From: CAVWCW01 sp963753615 | GTDB taxonomy: Bacteria; Pseudomonadota; Gammaproteobacteria; Chromatiales; Chromatiaceae | Assembly: GCA_963753615.1 (NCBI GenBank) | Contig: CAVWCW010000006.1 | Coordinates: 1-64,000 of the forward strand | Direction of reading: 5' to 3' | DNA: 64,000 nt | Part shown: one piece after another, positions 36,471-47,092 of the stretch | How positions within the stretch are numbered: position 1 is the first letter of the stretch | Layout: every line of letters starts with the position of its first letter | The notes under the pieces: model-generated | Database searches by the model: none | Told to the model about the DNA's origin: nothing | The model's input: the letters and a program-made list of their open reading frames with translations, nothing else | Translations under genes and position numbers: made by a program

Positions 36471-37597
36471 CGGGGGGCTCCATGGCGCAATACCACACGC
36501 GCCAAGACGCGGCTGCCAAGCCAGGCTCCGGGAAACAAACCGGCGAGAAACAACAGGCTCTGCATGGCGAGGATTGGCAAGCCGCCGAACAGATGCCATA
36601 CGTTGCACGCGGGCGTCATGCGCGCTGCCAACCCCATTATCAGGCCACCGCCGAATGCCATCAGGTACTGGCTTGGCGGCACCTTGAAGTAGAAACGGAA
36701 CTCTCGAACCAAGAGCGCGGAAACGCCCCCTCCGAGAACGATCCCCACGATCAAAGGGAACTGGATGGCTGCGATGGCGTCCAGTCTCGGTCCGGCTCCA
36801 CCCTGCACCGCAGCGTGCGCCAACGGTGGGACATAGTCGAGTGGCTGTGCCTGGAAGTAGGCGAGATTGGCCACATGACCCGGCCAAAACAGGTTTTCGA
36901 TGTAGGCGCCGATTTTTGCGTAGGCGGTGGTAATCCCTAGCGGCATTCCCACCAATACGTACGACAGGAAACCAATGGCGGCGAGCAGCAGGGCCGCCTT
37001 CCAGGGTTGAAGATAGCCTTGAGCAGGCGAGCGACGCACCCAGGACCGGCGGCGGAAGCGGAGCAATAATACGCAAGCAATGCCCGCAACGCAGATCAAA
37101 ATCAGCGGCAGCGGCGATGCCCCGACGGCCTGGGGAAGTGTAATCCGCTCTTCGGCGAATCTGCTCGCCTCGGCGAGCATGCTCCACCAGGGATGGATCT
37201 CGGCATAGAACACACTCCCCGCGATCAAGCCAATGAGCGCAGTCAAGCTCAGCACGCTTCCCGCGCCAAGCTTGTACAGGGTCCCCACGACACAGCCTCC
37301 AGCAAGAACCATGCCAAACCCGAAGAGCACGCCGCCCAGGATGTTGATCAGGGCCGGGGGGCCGAGCAGAGGAAACGGCTGCGGCGCTATCAGACCGAGC
37401 AATGCACCCGCTTCGAAAAGAACCATGCTCGCCGCGACCAGCAGCAGCAACATGCTCAGCATGTAGGTCTGGCGAAACAGAAACAGGTCGCGAAACATGC
37501 CGGCAACGCAGAAATCCGAGCGGTGCATGACATAACCGGCCGCCACCCCGAGGAGGAGTGACGCGGGGACAACGACCAGATAAGCGCTGTCGAGCAT
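36467..37597 (-). CDS. YeeE/YedE-family transporter (TsuA-like thiosulfate importer)
   Basis: A 376-residue integral membrane protein with about nine to ten hydrophobic segments. The three cysteine motifs thought to relay thiosulfate through the TsuA pore are present: HRSDFCVAGMFRD near the N-terminus, LAGGCVVGTLYKLG around residue 100 and MTPACNVWHLFGGLPIL near the end. The gene is first in an operon with TusA and a c-di-GMP enzyme. Substrate assignment to thiosulfate follows the family; sulfite or other sulfur species are possible. Confidence 0.88.
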   Translation of the reverse strand: MLDSAYLVVVPASLLLGVAAGYVMHRSDFCVAGMFRDLFLFRQTYMLSMLLLLVAASMVLFEAGALLGLIAPQPFPLLGPPALINILGGVLFGFGMVLAGGCVVGTLYKLGAGSVLSLTALIGLIAGSVFYAEIHPWWSMLAEASRFAEERITLPQAVGASPLPLILICVAGIACVLLLRFRRRSWVRRSPAQGYLQPWKAALLLAAIGFLSYVLVGMPLGITTAYAKIGAYIENLFWPGHVANLAYFQAQPLDYVPPLAHAAVQGGAGPRLDAIAAIQFPLIVGIVLGGGVSALLVREFRFYFKVPPSQYLMAFGGGLIMGLAARMTPACNVWHLFGGLPILAMQSLLFLAGLFPGAWLGSRVLARVVLRHGAPR

Positions 37598-38250
37598 CGT
37601 TTGGACAGAATTGTCGGGCAGCCTCTACACGGCCTCAAGGGATCTTCCGGAGGACGACATCCCTCCGCTGCAAACCGGCTTGGCCTTCTACTCCCGACGC
37701 TACCGGTATGATAGACAACTATCACAGGTCTCTGTGGGATACCATCGCAAAACCGCCGCTGGCGCTGTTCGCAACAGATGTTAACCCGATCACCCCTGAA
37801 GCCCAGCCTGGCTTCGCGGCTCGAGTAGCCGGTAACGAGTCAGCGTATCCGCGATCGGCTTGCAGGACAAGGGATACGAATTTGCTTTCGGCGAACGCTT
37901 CCGACAGCGCCACGTGCGAAGACTACAAGCCCGCCTCCCTATGCTTGACATAACCCTCGCTCTGCGCGCTGGCCATCCCGCCCCCTCCTGTTGCGAGAAA
38001 TCTCTACATTCATAACAGTTTCAGCCGTTTCGGGGCCATTTTCAAGCTGACAAAACCGCTCGGAGCGATTTTGACCAGCGCCCGCTGGCCCGGAGGCGAG
38101 CCGCAAGGATGTGGCGAGTATAACGCGCCTCGCCAGCGCAGGGAGACCCTCGCCCGAACGCTGCTGGCTCAGGCGAGAGCCACCACGTCCTGCTATCGCT
38201 CATTACCTACATCCCTGTAGGCAATATCGGGGACAGGATGGCAGGTGAGC
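37598..38250. other. Gene-free stretch
   Basis: About 650 bases upstream of the yeeE operon. Nothing is recognised up to the tandem repeat at 38251. Confidence 0.5.
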
Positions 38251-38376
38251 GGAGGAGCGGCACAGAGATGTGCCGATAGCGAACCTAAGGAAGGAGGAGT
38301 GGCACAGGGATGTGCCGTTGGCGTACCTAAGGATGGAGGAGCGGCACAGGGATGTGCCGTTGGCGAACCTAAGGAT
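38251..38376. repeat. Three tandem 42-bp hairpin units
   Basis: Units start at 38251, 38293 and 38335, differ at only a few bases, and each contains the perfect palindrome CGGCACA-N4-TGTGCCG followed by a GCGAACCTAAGGA tail. In the first unit both arms of the stem are kept. The period of 42 equals 14 codons and is open on the minus strand, but the translation (SLGTPTAHPCA) looks meaningless. Probably an RNA-level or REP-like array. Confidence 0.8.
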
Positions 38377-38632
38377 GGACTCTGGCTATAGTCCGGCCAG
38401 TCATCCTCGTCGGGTGGGGCCCGCAGTGGAGGGCATGGGTTGCACACCCCAGGTGGCGCAGAATCCGCGCACTTGCGGCGGCTTCCTCAATGATCGTCTG
38501 GAATCGCATCTCACCGCCGCGGTGGGGGCAGACGAGCGTGTCTATTTCGTACACCTTCTTGATCAGGCGAGTCCAGCCGTTTCGGGCGGCTTGGCTGTAC
38601 TCGGTATCCGGTTCGACTGTTTCCTTGGCCGG
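38369..38632 (-). pseudogene. C-terminal remnant of IS91-type transposase
   Basis: The minus strand reads LPAKETVEPDTEYSQAARNG then WTRLIKKVYEIDTLVCPHRG GEMRF (broken here for length) and RILRHLG. This is the usual end of IS91/Y1-type transposases, where WARLIxKVYEVDPLxCPxCG precedes the C-terminal tail. The second zinc cysteine is His here. No catalytic part or element ends remain. Confidence 0.7.
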
Positions 38633-38751
38633 TAGACAGCGGTGAAAGGCGTTCCTTTAATAAAATCCACTATGCGTGCTCGTCCTTAGCGCAAGTACCG
38701 CCCGCAGGTTCAGGGATGTTATTCCGACTGCGGAACTGAAGGGTACCGCCC

Positions 38752-41700
38752 CTACCGAAAATCCCGCGACCGGGTCACCAGTCCCCCCAGCAACTCGCTG
38801 TGATCCTCCAGGCGCTGGGCGATGACGTGGATCACTCTGCCCTCGCGCTGCAGTTCCCCCACCACCCCCAGCAGCCGCGCCCCGAGCATGGTCTTGCGCT
38901 GGCGCTCGGCCAGGCGCTTCCAGACGATCAGGTTGAGCTGCTCGGTCTCGTCCTCCAGGGTGATAAAGGTGACGCTGTTGGCGGAGGACGGGCGCTGGCG
39001 GTTGATCACCAGCCCGGCGGTGCGTACCCGGGTGCCGTGGGGCAGGCGCCGCACCTGCTCGGCGGGGAGCAGCCGGCGCCGGTTCAAGTGCCCGCGCAGC
39101 AGGGCCAGGGGATGGCGGCCCAGGCTCAGCCCCAGACTGGCGTAGTCGGCGACGATCGTCTCGCCCTCGCTGGGGCTGGGCAGCAGGGGGACGGGCTCCG
39201 GGACCCCTGCCGGCAGGCCGGCGAACAGGGGTAGCTGGGGCTCCACCCCCGCCACCTGCCAGCCGGCCTGGTGGCGGTTGCCGGCCAGCCCGACCAAGGC
39301 ATCGGCGGCGGCCAGGGCCTGCAGGTCCCGGCGCCCAAGCCCGGCGCGCTCGCCCAGGTCCTGCACCGAGTTCAGGGACGCGACCCGGCGCGCCGCCAGC
39401 AGCCGCTCAGCCCCCTGCACCGACAGCCCCTTAACCATGCGCAGACCCAGGCGCAGGGCCGGAGCGGTCTGCGCATCCGGCTCCAGGCTGCAGTCCCAGG
39501 CGCTGTGGCGGACGTCCACCGGGCGCACCTCCACCCCCTGGCGCCGGACCTCCCGCACCAGTTGGGCCGGGGCGTAGAAGCCCATCGGCTGACTGTTGAG
39601 CAGGGCGGCGCAGAAAGCCGCTGGGTGATGGCACTTGAGCCAGGCCGAGACATACACCAGCAGGGCAAAGCTCGCAGCATGGGACTCGGGAAAGCCGTAC
39701 TCGCCGAAGCCCAGGATCTGCTGGTAGATCTGGCGTGCAAAGCCCTCCTCGTAGCCGCGCGCCAGCATGCCCTGCACCAGCCGTTGCTCGAACTGCTGCA
39801 GGCTGCCGCGGCGGCGCCAGGCGGCAATGGAACGGCGCAATCGGTCGGCTTCGCCGGGGCTGAAGCCGGCGGCCACCATGGCCACCTTGATCACCTGCTC
39901 CTGGAAGATGGGCACCCCCAGGGTGCGCCCCAGCACCTCGCGCACCTCGTCCGACGGATAGCTGACCGGCTCCAGGCCCTGGCGCCGGCGCAGGTAGGGG
40001 TGCACCATGTCGCCCTGGATCGGTCCCGGGCGCACGATCGCCACCTCGATCACCAGGTCGTAGAAGCAGGCCGGCTTGAGCCGCGGCAGCATCGCCATCT
40101 GGGCCCGGGATTCGATCTGAAACACCCCCACGGTCTCGGCGCGCTGAATCATGGCGTAGACCCGAGGATCCTCCGCCGGCACCGAGTCCAGGCCTAGATG
40201 GCCGCCGTGAAAGCCGTTGATCAAGCCGAAGGCACGGCGGATGGCGCTCAGCATGCCGAGCGCCAGGCAGTCCACCTTGAGCAGGCCCAGGGCGTCCAGG
40301 TCGTCCTTGTCCCATTGGATCAGGGTGCGTTCGGGCATGGCCGCGTTTTCGATCGGCACCAGCTGGCTCAGGGGCTGTTCGGAGATGACGAAGCCCCCCA
40401 CGTGCTGGGACAGATGGCGCGGAAAGCCGAGGATCTCCCGCACCCGCTCCAGCAGCAGTCCCAGACGCGGGTTGTCCGGATCGAAACCGGCCTCGCGCAA
40501 CCGCTCGTCGGCAATGGTCTGGCCGTCCCACCAAGTGATATTGCGCGCCAGGCGGTCGACCTGGTCCAGATCCAGGCCCAGAGCCTTGCCCAGGTCGCGG
40601 ATCGCGCTCTTGGGGCGGTAGCTGATTACCGTCGCGGCCAGGGCGGCGCGCTCGCGGCCGTACTTGGCGTAGAGGTACTGGATCACCTCCTCGCGCCGCT
40701 GGTGTTCGAAGTCGACATCGATATCCGGCGGCTCGTTGCGCTCCCTGGAGATAAAGCGCTCGAACAGCAGCTGCATGCGGGCCGGGTCCACCTCGGTGAT
40801 GCCCAGCGCGTAGCAGACCGCGGAGTTGGCGGCCGAGCCCCGGCCCTGGCAGAGGATGCCGCGCCCGCGGGCGAAGCGCACGATGTCATGCACGGTCAGA
40901 AAATAGGGCTCGTAGGCCAGCTCGGCGATCAGCGCCAGCTCGTGCTCGATCAGGCGCCGCACCCGGGGCGGCGCGCCGTCCGGCCAGCGCCGGGCCAGGC
41001 CGGCCTCGGTCAGCGCCCGCAGATGCGCGCTCGGTGTCAGGCCCGGGGGCACCAGCTCTGAGGGATAGCGGTAGCGCAGTTGCTCCAGGGAAAACCGGCA
41101 GCGCGCCGCGAGCACCAGGGTCTCGGCCAGCAGTTCCCGCGGGTAGAAACGGGCCAGGCGCGCCCGGCTGCGCAGATGGCGCTCGCCGTTGGACTGGGCG
41201 GCATAGCCCAGCTCCGCTACCGGCTTGCCGAGGCGAATGGCAGTCAGGCAATCCAGCAGGGGTCGGCGCCCGGCATCGTGCATCAGCACCCCGCCTGCGG
41301 CCACCAAAGGCAGGCCGCAGGCCGCCCCCAGGGTCCGCAGCCGGACCAGGCGCTCGCGGTCGCCGCCGCTGCGGTGCAGTTCCACCCCGATCCAGGCCCG
41401 GCCGGGAAAACGCTCCGCCAGCCAGCGGCCCGTATCCGCATCCGCTTGTTCCCCGGGCAGCCAGAGCGCCAGGCAGCCGGGCAGGCCGGCCGCCAGGTCG
41501 ACCCGTTCGAGCCGGTACTCGCCTTTGGCCGCCGCCCGCCGGCCGCGGGTGATCAGCTTCGACAGCCCCGCATAACCGGCGGCATCGGCGGCCAGCAGCA
41601 CCAGCCGCGGGCCGTCCGCCAGTTCGATCTCGCTGCCGATAATCAGCTGCAGCCCGCAGGCCCGGGCCCGGCCGTGGGCCCGCACCACCCCGGCCAGGGA

Positions 41701-41845
41701 GCAGACATCGGTCAGGGCCAGGGCCCGGTAGCCCAATTCACTGGGCCCGCTCCACCAGCTCCTCCGGGTGGGAGGCGGCGCGCAAAAAACTGAAATTGGA
41801 ACGGCAGTGCAGTTCCGCGTAATCGGGCACGGATATACTGTTCAT
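38752..41845 (-). CDS. dnaE2: Error-prone DNA polymerase III alpha-like subunit, one frameshift near the start
   Basis: About 1,030 residues, the usual length for DnaE2 translesion polymerases. The N-terminus from the ATG at 41845 reads VPDYAELHCRSNFSFLRAAS HPEELVERA (split) and shifts by one base near 41,740 into ELGYRALALTDVCSLAGVVR; the rest is open. The polymerase active-site aspartates are in PDIDVDFEH and the C-terminal OB fold is present (VNRQRPSSANSVTFITLEDE). It acts with ImuB in SOS mutagenesis, but no imuA/imuB is adjacent. A LexA box overlaps the start codon. Confidence 0.9.
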
Positions 41846-41853
41846 AAAAACAG
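41838..41853. promoter_or_regulatory. LexA (SOS) box at the dnaE2 start
   Basis: CTGTTCATAAAAACAG fits the CTG-N10-CAG SOS box with matching CTGT/ACAG ends. It covers the presumed ATG of dnaE2, so the transcript either starts very close to the gene or the true start is the GTG eight codons in. It also lies within 200 bases of the divergent hoxF start. Confidence 0.75.
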
Positions 41854-42041
41854 TATACGCAGGACATGAAGGCAGCACCAAGGACCCGAATGCCGGCGGG
41901 TAACCAAAGCTTCTTGATCCCCATCAAGAGCAATGCTTATTCCCTACATCACGCCTAGGCGCCAGCCGGCGACGGTTGCTAAGCTTTTTGCGAAGTACGA
42001 ACCGAGCCGCAACCGCTTTCCTATTTCGAAGGAACCAAGCC

Positions 42042-43824
42042 ATGGCGCCTCCCTCCCCGGTTTCCGCAACCGCCTGGGCGCAGGAGCTGGCCGCCGCCGA
42101 CGGCAACCGCCCGCCGCAGCTGCTGCAGTACCTGTGCGCCCTGCAACAGCGCTATGCCCATGTGCCCGCGGCGGCCCAGGCCCAGCTCGCCAGGAGTCTG
42201 GTCTTGACCAGGGCCGAGGTCAGCGCGGTGGTGGATTTTTATGCTTTTTTGCACCACCAGCCCCGAGGCGACTACGAGCTTCTGGTCAGCGACTGCATCA
42301 GCGACCGTATGAAAGGCAGCCGCGGGCTGTACCAGGATCTGTGCCGGCGCCTGGGGGTGGCCCCCGGAACCACGCGGAACGATGGCCGGGTCAGCCTGGA
42401 GCTCGCATCCTGCACCGGGATGTGCGACCAGGGCCCGGCGCTGCTGATCAACGGCCTGGCACTGACCCGCCTGGACGCGGCCCGCTGCGCCGCCATCGCC
42501 GCGCTGGTGGAGGCCGACACGCCGCTCGCGGACTGGCCCCGCCCTTGGTTCCAGGTCGACGACCAGATCCGCCGCCGGGACCTGCTGCTGGCCCACAACC
42601 TGGAGCCGGGCAGCGCCCTGGCGGCGTTGTTCGAGCAAGGGCCCGATCGTCTGCTCGGAGAGCTGGAGGCGGCTAACCTTCGCGGCCGGGGTGGCGCCGG
42701 CTTCTGTGCCGCCCGCAAATGGCAGGCCTGCCGCCAGACCCCGGCCGAGCGCCGGGTGGTTGTGTGCAACGCCGACGAGGGCGAACCCGGCACCTTCAAA
42801 GACCGGGTGTTGCTGGGTACCTGTGCCGACCAGCTCATCGAGGGTATGACCCTGTGCGCCGGCTGCATCGGCGCCGACCGGGGCTTCATCTACCTGCGTG
42901 GCGAATACCGTTACCTGCTTCCGCAGCTGGAGGCGGCGTTGCAGCGCCGCCGACGCGGCGGGCTGCTGGGGCGCGCCATCGCCGGCCGCACCGGCTTCGA
43001 CTTCGACATCGAGATCCACCTCGGGGCCGGGGCCTATGTCTGCGGCGAGGAATCCGCCCTGCTGGAGTCGCTGGAGGGACGCCGAGGCATCCCCCGCAAG
43101 CGCCCGCCCTTCCCCACCGGAAGCGGCTACCTGGGGCTGCCGACCGTGGTCAACAACGTGGAGACCCTGGTGGCCGCGGCCCAGATCGCGGTGCACGGCG
43201 CCGACTGGTTCCGCAGCGTCGGCAGCGCGGAATCGGCCGGTAGCAAACTGCTCAGCATCAGCGGCGACTGCGCCCGCCCCGGGGTCTACGAGTACCCGTT
43301 CGGCGTCAGCCTGGCCCGGGTGCTGGCCGACTGCGGCGGCGCCCAGGCCCAGGCGGTGCAAGTGTCCGGGCCGGCCGGCCGGCTGCTGGGGCGGCGCGAC
43401 TTCGAGCGCCGCCTGGGCTTCGAGGACCTGGCCACCGGCGGCTCCCTGATCGTCTTCGGGCCCGAGCGCGACCTGCTGGACGCGGTGCAGAACTTCGCCC
43501 ATTTCTTCGCCCACGAGAGCTGCGGCTTCTGCACCCCCTGCCGGGTCGGCACGGTGCTGCTGAGGGACCTGGTGGACAAGCTCCGGGCCGGGCGCGGCAG
43601 CCAGGCTGACCTGGAGCAGATGCGCCGCACCGGCGAGCTGATGCAGGCGACCAGCCATTGCGGCCTCGGACAGACCGCCCCCAACCCGGTGCTGGACAGC
43701 CTCGCAGGCGTTCCCGGAGATCTACCGCGAGCGCCTGGGCACGGAGGGCTACGGTCCCGCCTTCGACCTCGACCAGGCCCTGGCCGAGGCGCGCCAGCTG
43801 CGCGCCGAGGAGCCAACCCCATGA
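42042..43824 (+). CDS. hoxF: NAD-reducing hydrogenase diaphorase subunit HoxF, frameshifted near the end
   Basis: About 594 residues; transfers electrons between FMN and NAD. The first 150 residues are a HoxE/NuoE-like [2Fe-2S] domain (SDCISDRMKGS, LASCTGMCDQGPALLING). The NuoF-like part has the NADH site RGRGGAGFCAARKW, the FMN site VCNADEGEPGTFKDR, GAYVCGEESALLESLEG, and the N3 cluster motif ESCGFCTPCRVGT. A one-base shift near 43,708 leads from NPVLDSLA into FPEIYRERLGTEGYG and the stop, which overlaps hoxU by ATGA. ATG at 42042 with GAAGGA upstream. Confidence 0.92.
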
Positions 43825-44546
43825 ACGCCCCGGCAAGCTTCTGGCTCGACGGCCGCGAGATCCCGTTCCGCGAAGGCGACACCATCATGGACGCCGCCCT
43901 GCGGGCCGAGGCCTATATCCCCCATCTCTGCCACCATCCGGAGCTGGCCCCGGTGGGGAACTGCCGGATCTGCGTGGTGGGCATCAACGGCCGCGCGCGC
44001 GCCGCCTGCACGCACCCGGCAGCGCCGGGGCTGCGGGTGGACAACGGCTCGGAGCAGATCCGCGCCTACCGCAGGGGCCTGCTGCAGATGCTGTTCGTGG
44101 AGGGCAACCACGTCTGCCCCGGATGCGAAAAGAGCGGCGACTGCCAGCTCCAGGCACTGGCCTACTACTGCGGAATGCTGGCCCCGGAGCTGCCGCATCA
44201 GTACCCGCGCAGGCCCCTGGACGCCTCCCACCCCGACACCTTGATCGACTTCGATCGCTGCATCCTGTGCGGCCTGTGCGTGCGCGCCAGCGCCGAGATC
44301 GACCACAAGGGAGTATTCGTCATCGCCGGACGCGGAGCGGACAGCCGGCTGATCGTCGACGCCGCCGACGGGCGCCTGGGCAGCAGCCGCTTTGCGGCCT
44401 CCGACCGGGCGGCGAGCATCTGCCCGGTGGGGGCGATCCTGCCCAAGCATCGGGGCTACGAGGTACCCCTCGGCACTCGCCGTTACGACCGCCGGCCGAT
44501 CGATCGCGCCGACCAACCCGAACCCGAGGCAGGCCCCGATGACTGA
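43821..44546 (+). CDS. hoxU: Hydrogenase diaphorase small subunit HoxU
   Basis: A 241-residue NuoG-like iron-sulfur protein that links HoxF to the hydrogenase module. The [2Fe-2S] ligands are in IPHLCHHPELAPVGNCRICV and RAACTHP, the His-Cys3 cluster in GNHVCPGCEKSGDCQLQAL, and a [4Fe-4S] in DRCILCGLCVRAS with the later ICPVGAI. Length and order fit HoxU of soluble NAD-reducing hydrogenases. It overlaps hoxF and hoxY by a few bases, indicating one operon. The frame is intact. Confidence 0.93.
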   Translation: MNAPASFWLDGREIPFREGDTIMDAALRAEAYIPHLCHHPELAPVGNCRICVVGINGRARAACTHPAAPGLRVDNGSEQIRAYRRGLLQMLFVEGNHVCPGCEKSGDCQLQALAYYCGMLAPELPHQYPRRPLDASHPDTLIDFDRCILCGLCVRASAEIDHKGVFVIAGRGADSRLIVDAADGRLGSSRFAASDRAASICPVGAILPKHRGYEVPLGTRRYDRRPIDRADQPEPEAGPDD

Positions 44547-45078
44547 CAAGCTGCGCCTGGCCACCGTCTCCCTTGCCGGCTGCTTCGGCTGCCACATGTC
44601 CCTGCTGGATATCGACGAGCGGATCATCGAGCTGGTGCAACTGGTGGAACTGGACCGTTGCCCGCTGAACGACATCAAGACCCTGGGGGACTGCGACCTC
44701 GGACTGGTGGAAGGGGCGGTGGCCAACAGCGAGAACCTGGAGGTGCTGCGGGAATTTCGCCGCCGCTGCCGGCTGTTGGCGGCCGTGGGGGCCTGCGCCA
44801 TCAACGGCGGAGTGCCGGCTATGCGCAACCACTACAGCCTGCGCGAATGCCTGGAGGAGGCCTATGTACGGGGCCCCAACCTCTACGAGCCCGGGATCCC
44901 CAATGACCCCGAGCTGCCGCTGCTGCTAAACCGGGTGCACCCGATACACGAACTGGTGCGAATAGACTACTTCGTGCCCGGCTGCCCGCCCTCGGCGGAC
45001 ACCCTATGGAGCTTCCTGAGCGCCTTGCTCGCCGGGCGCCCGCCCGCATTCGAATACCATCAGATCCACTTCGACTGA
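44539..45078 (+). CDS. hoxY: [NiFe]-hydrogenase small subunit HoxY
   Basis: A 179-residue small subunit of the bidirectional (group 3d) type. The proximal [4Fe-4S] cysteines are in LAGCFGCHMSLLDI, VGACAINGGVPAMRN and FVPGCPPSADTLWSF. There is no Tat signal, consistent with a cytoplasmic enzyme. It overlaps hoxU by eight bases and precedes hoxH by seven. Confidence 0.94.
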   Translation: MTDKLRLATVSLAGCFGCHMSLLDIDERIIELVQLVELDRCPLNDIKTLGDCDLGLVEGAVANSENLEVLREFRRRCRLLAAVGACAINGGVPAMRNHYSLRECLEEAYVRGPNLYEPGIPNDPELPLLLNRVHPIHELVRIDYFVPGCPPSADTLWSFLSALLAGRPPAFEYHQIHFD

Positions 45079-45085
45079 GAACCCA

Positions 45086-46566
45086 ATGACCGCTCCCCTG
45101 GAAACCGCCCAACACCCAGAACGCCTGCAGCGCGTGGTGATCGAACCGCTGACCCGGGTCGAAGGACACGGCAAGGTGACCCTGCTGCGGGACGACCAGG
45201 GCCATATCCGCCAGGCCCGCCTGCACATCGCCGAGTTCCGCGGCTTCGAGAAATTCATCCAGGGCCGGCCCTACTGGGAACTGCCGGTGGTGGTGCAGCG
45301 CCTGTGCGGGATCTGCCCGGTCAGCCACCACCTGGCGGCAGCCAAGGCCACCGACATGCTGGTGGGGGTGGACCGGCTCACACCCAGCGCCGAGAAGATC
45401 CGCCGCCTGATGCACTTCGGCCAGACCCTGCAGTCCCATGCCCTGCACTTCTTCCACCTGTGCGCGCCGGACCTGCTGTTCGGCTTCGACGACCGGGTGC
45501 GCCACCGCAATATCGTCGGCCTGATCGAAGACGAACCCGAGATCGCCCGCCAGGGGGTGCTGCTGCGCCGCTTCGGCCAGGAGGTGATTCGGGCCACCGC
45601 CGGCAAGCGGGTGCACGGCACCGGCGCCCTGCCGGGCGGGGTCAACCAGCACCTCAGCCCCGAGGACCGGGACGCACTGCTGGCCGAGGCCGACCAAACG
45701 GTGGCCTGGGCCGAGGCGGCGGTCGGCTGGTCCGGCGCATTCTCGGCCAGCACCCGGACTACCATCGGGAATTCGGCCGCATCGACAGCAATATGCTCAG
45801 CCTGGTGGGCCCGGACGGGACCTTCGAACTCTACGAGGGCCGGCTGCGCGCCCGCGCCGCGGATGGCCGCGACCTGCTCGATCAGGTCGAGTGCCGGGAC
45901 TATGACCGGCACCTGCGCGAGGAGGTCAAGCCCTGGAGCTATATGAAGTTCCCATTCCTTGCCGCTCTCGGCCCGGAGGCCGGCTGGTACCGGGTCGGCC
46001 CCCTGGCCCGAGTCAACAACTGCGAGCGCTTCCCAACCCCGCTGGCGGAGCGCGCGCGCCGGCAGTTCCGCAGCGAAAACGGCGGGCGCCCGGTGCAATC
46101 CCCGCTGGCCTATCACTGGGCGCGCATGATCGAGCTGCTGCACTGTGCCGAGGCCATCCGCGCCCTGCTGCCGGACCCGGACCTGGTAGCCGGCGAACTG
46201 CGCCTGCAGGGCAGCCCCCGGCAGCGCGGCATCGGCGTCATCGAGGCCCCCAGGGGCACCCTGTTCCACGACTACGAGATCGACCGCGACGGCCTGGTGA
46301 CCCGGGCCAACCTGATCGTCTCCACCACCAACAACAACCAGGCCATGAACGAGTCGATCCGCCAGGTCGCGAGCCGGTACCTGGACGGCGAGACGCTGAG
46401 CGAGCCCCTGCTCAACCAGATCGAGGTGGCGATCCGAGCCTACGACCCCTGCCTGTCCTGCGCCACCCACGCCCTGGGCCAGATGCCCCTGGAGGTGGAA
46501 CTGGTGGACAGCGCCGGGCACCGGCTGGCAAGCCGTTTGCGGCGCGCCGGCGGGATCAAAGCTTGA
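45086..46566 (+). CDS. hoxH: [NiFe]-hydrogenase large subunit HoxH, frameshifted in the middle
   Basis: About 493 residues holding the NiFe active site. The ligands are in RLCGICPVSHHLAAAK (N-terminal) and DPCLSCATHALGQMPL (C-terminal); the family motif RVEGHGKVTL is also present. The tail after the terminal His (24 or so residues, ending RRAGGIKA) is the extension removed by the HoxW protease. The frame changes near 45,730 between AEAAVGWSGAF and HPDYHREFGRIDSN. All active-site motifs are intact, so the shift is probably an indel error. Confidence 0.93.
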
Positions 46567-47063
46567 GCCAAGCCCCCCTGCTGGTGTTCGGCTACGGCAA
46601 CCCGTCCCGGGGCGACGATGCCCTGGGTCCGGCCCTGGTCGACTGGTTGGGGGGACAGGAGGCGCTGGTCGCAGCGGTTGATCTGCTGACCGACTTTCAG
46701 CTGCAGATCGAGCACGCCCTGGACCTTGCCGAGCGTCGGCTGGTCCTGTTCGCCGACGCCAGCCTGGAGGTCCCGGCCCCCTGGGGCCTGCGCCGGCTGC
46801 ATCCCCGGCCCGAGCAGCGCCCGTTCAGCCACGCCATGAACCCGGCCGGGGTACTGGAGGTATACCGCCGGGTCCAGGGCCGGGAGCCGCCCCCCTGCTA
46901 CCTGCTGGCGATCCGCGGCTACGGCTTCGAATTGGGCCACCCCCTGTCGGCCCCGGCCCGTCGCAATCTCTCCGACGCGCAAAGCCTGGTGACCAAGCTG
47001 GTGAGCCGGCAAGAAGAAGTCGCCTGGGAGCGGCTCGCCGCAGCGGGCCCGGCACCGGGCTGA
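46563..47063 (+). CDS. hoxW: Hydrogenase maturation endopeptidase HoxW
   Basis: A 166-residue protease that trims the HoxH C-terminus after nickel insertion. It has the family start LVFGYGNPSRGDDALGPAL, with the Ni-sensing acidic residue in GDDALG, and DAS plus HAMNPAGVLEVYRRV where the second acidic ligand and His are expected. It begins at a TTG overlapping the hoxH stop (TTGA). Specificity for HoxH follows from this context. Confidence 0.88.
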   Translation: MSQAPLLVFGYGNPSRGDDALGPALVDWLGGQEALVAAVDLLTDFQLQIEHALDLAERRLVLFADASLEVPAPWGLRRLHPRPEQRPFSHAMNPAGVLEVYRRVQGREPPPCYLLAIRGYGFELGHPLSAPARRNLSDAQSLVTKLVSRQEEVAWERLAAAGPAPG

Positions 47064-47092
47064 GCACCCAAAAAACGACGCGCTGGTTTACA

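Noticed and set aside
38251..38376. CRISPR array
   Set aside because: The three units are directly adjacent without spacers and no cas gene is present.
42021..43658. Long minus-strand open frame opposite hoxF
   Set aside because: Low-complexity Gln/Gly/Ala translation with no motif; the plus strand encodes HoxF.
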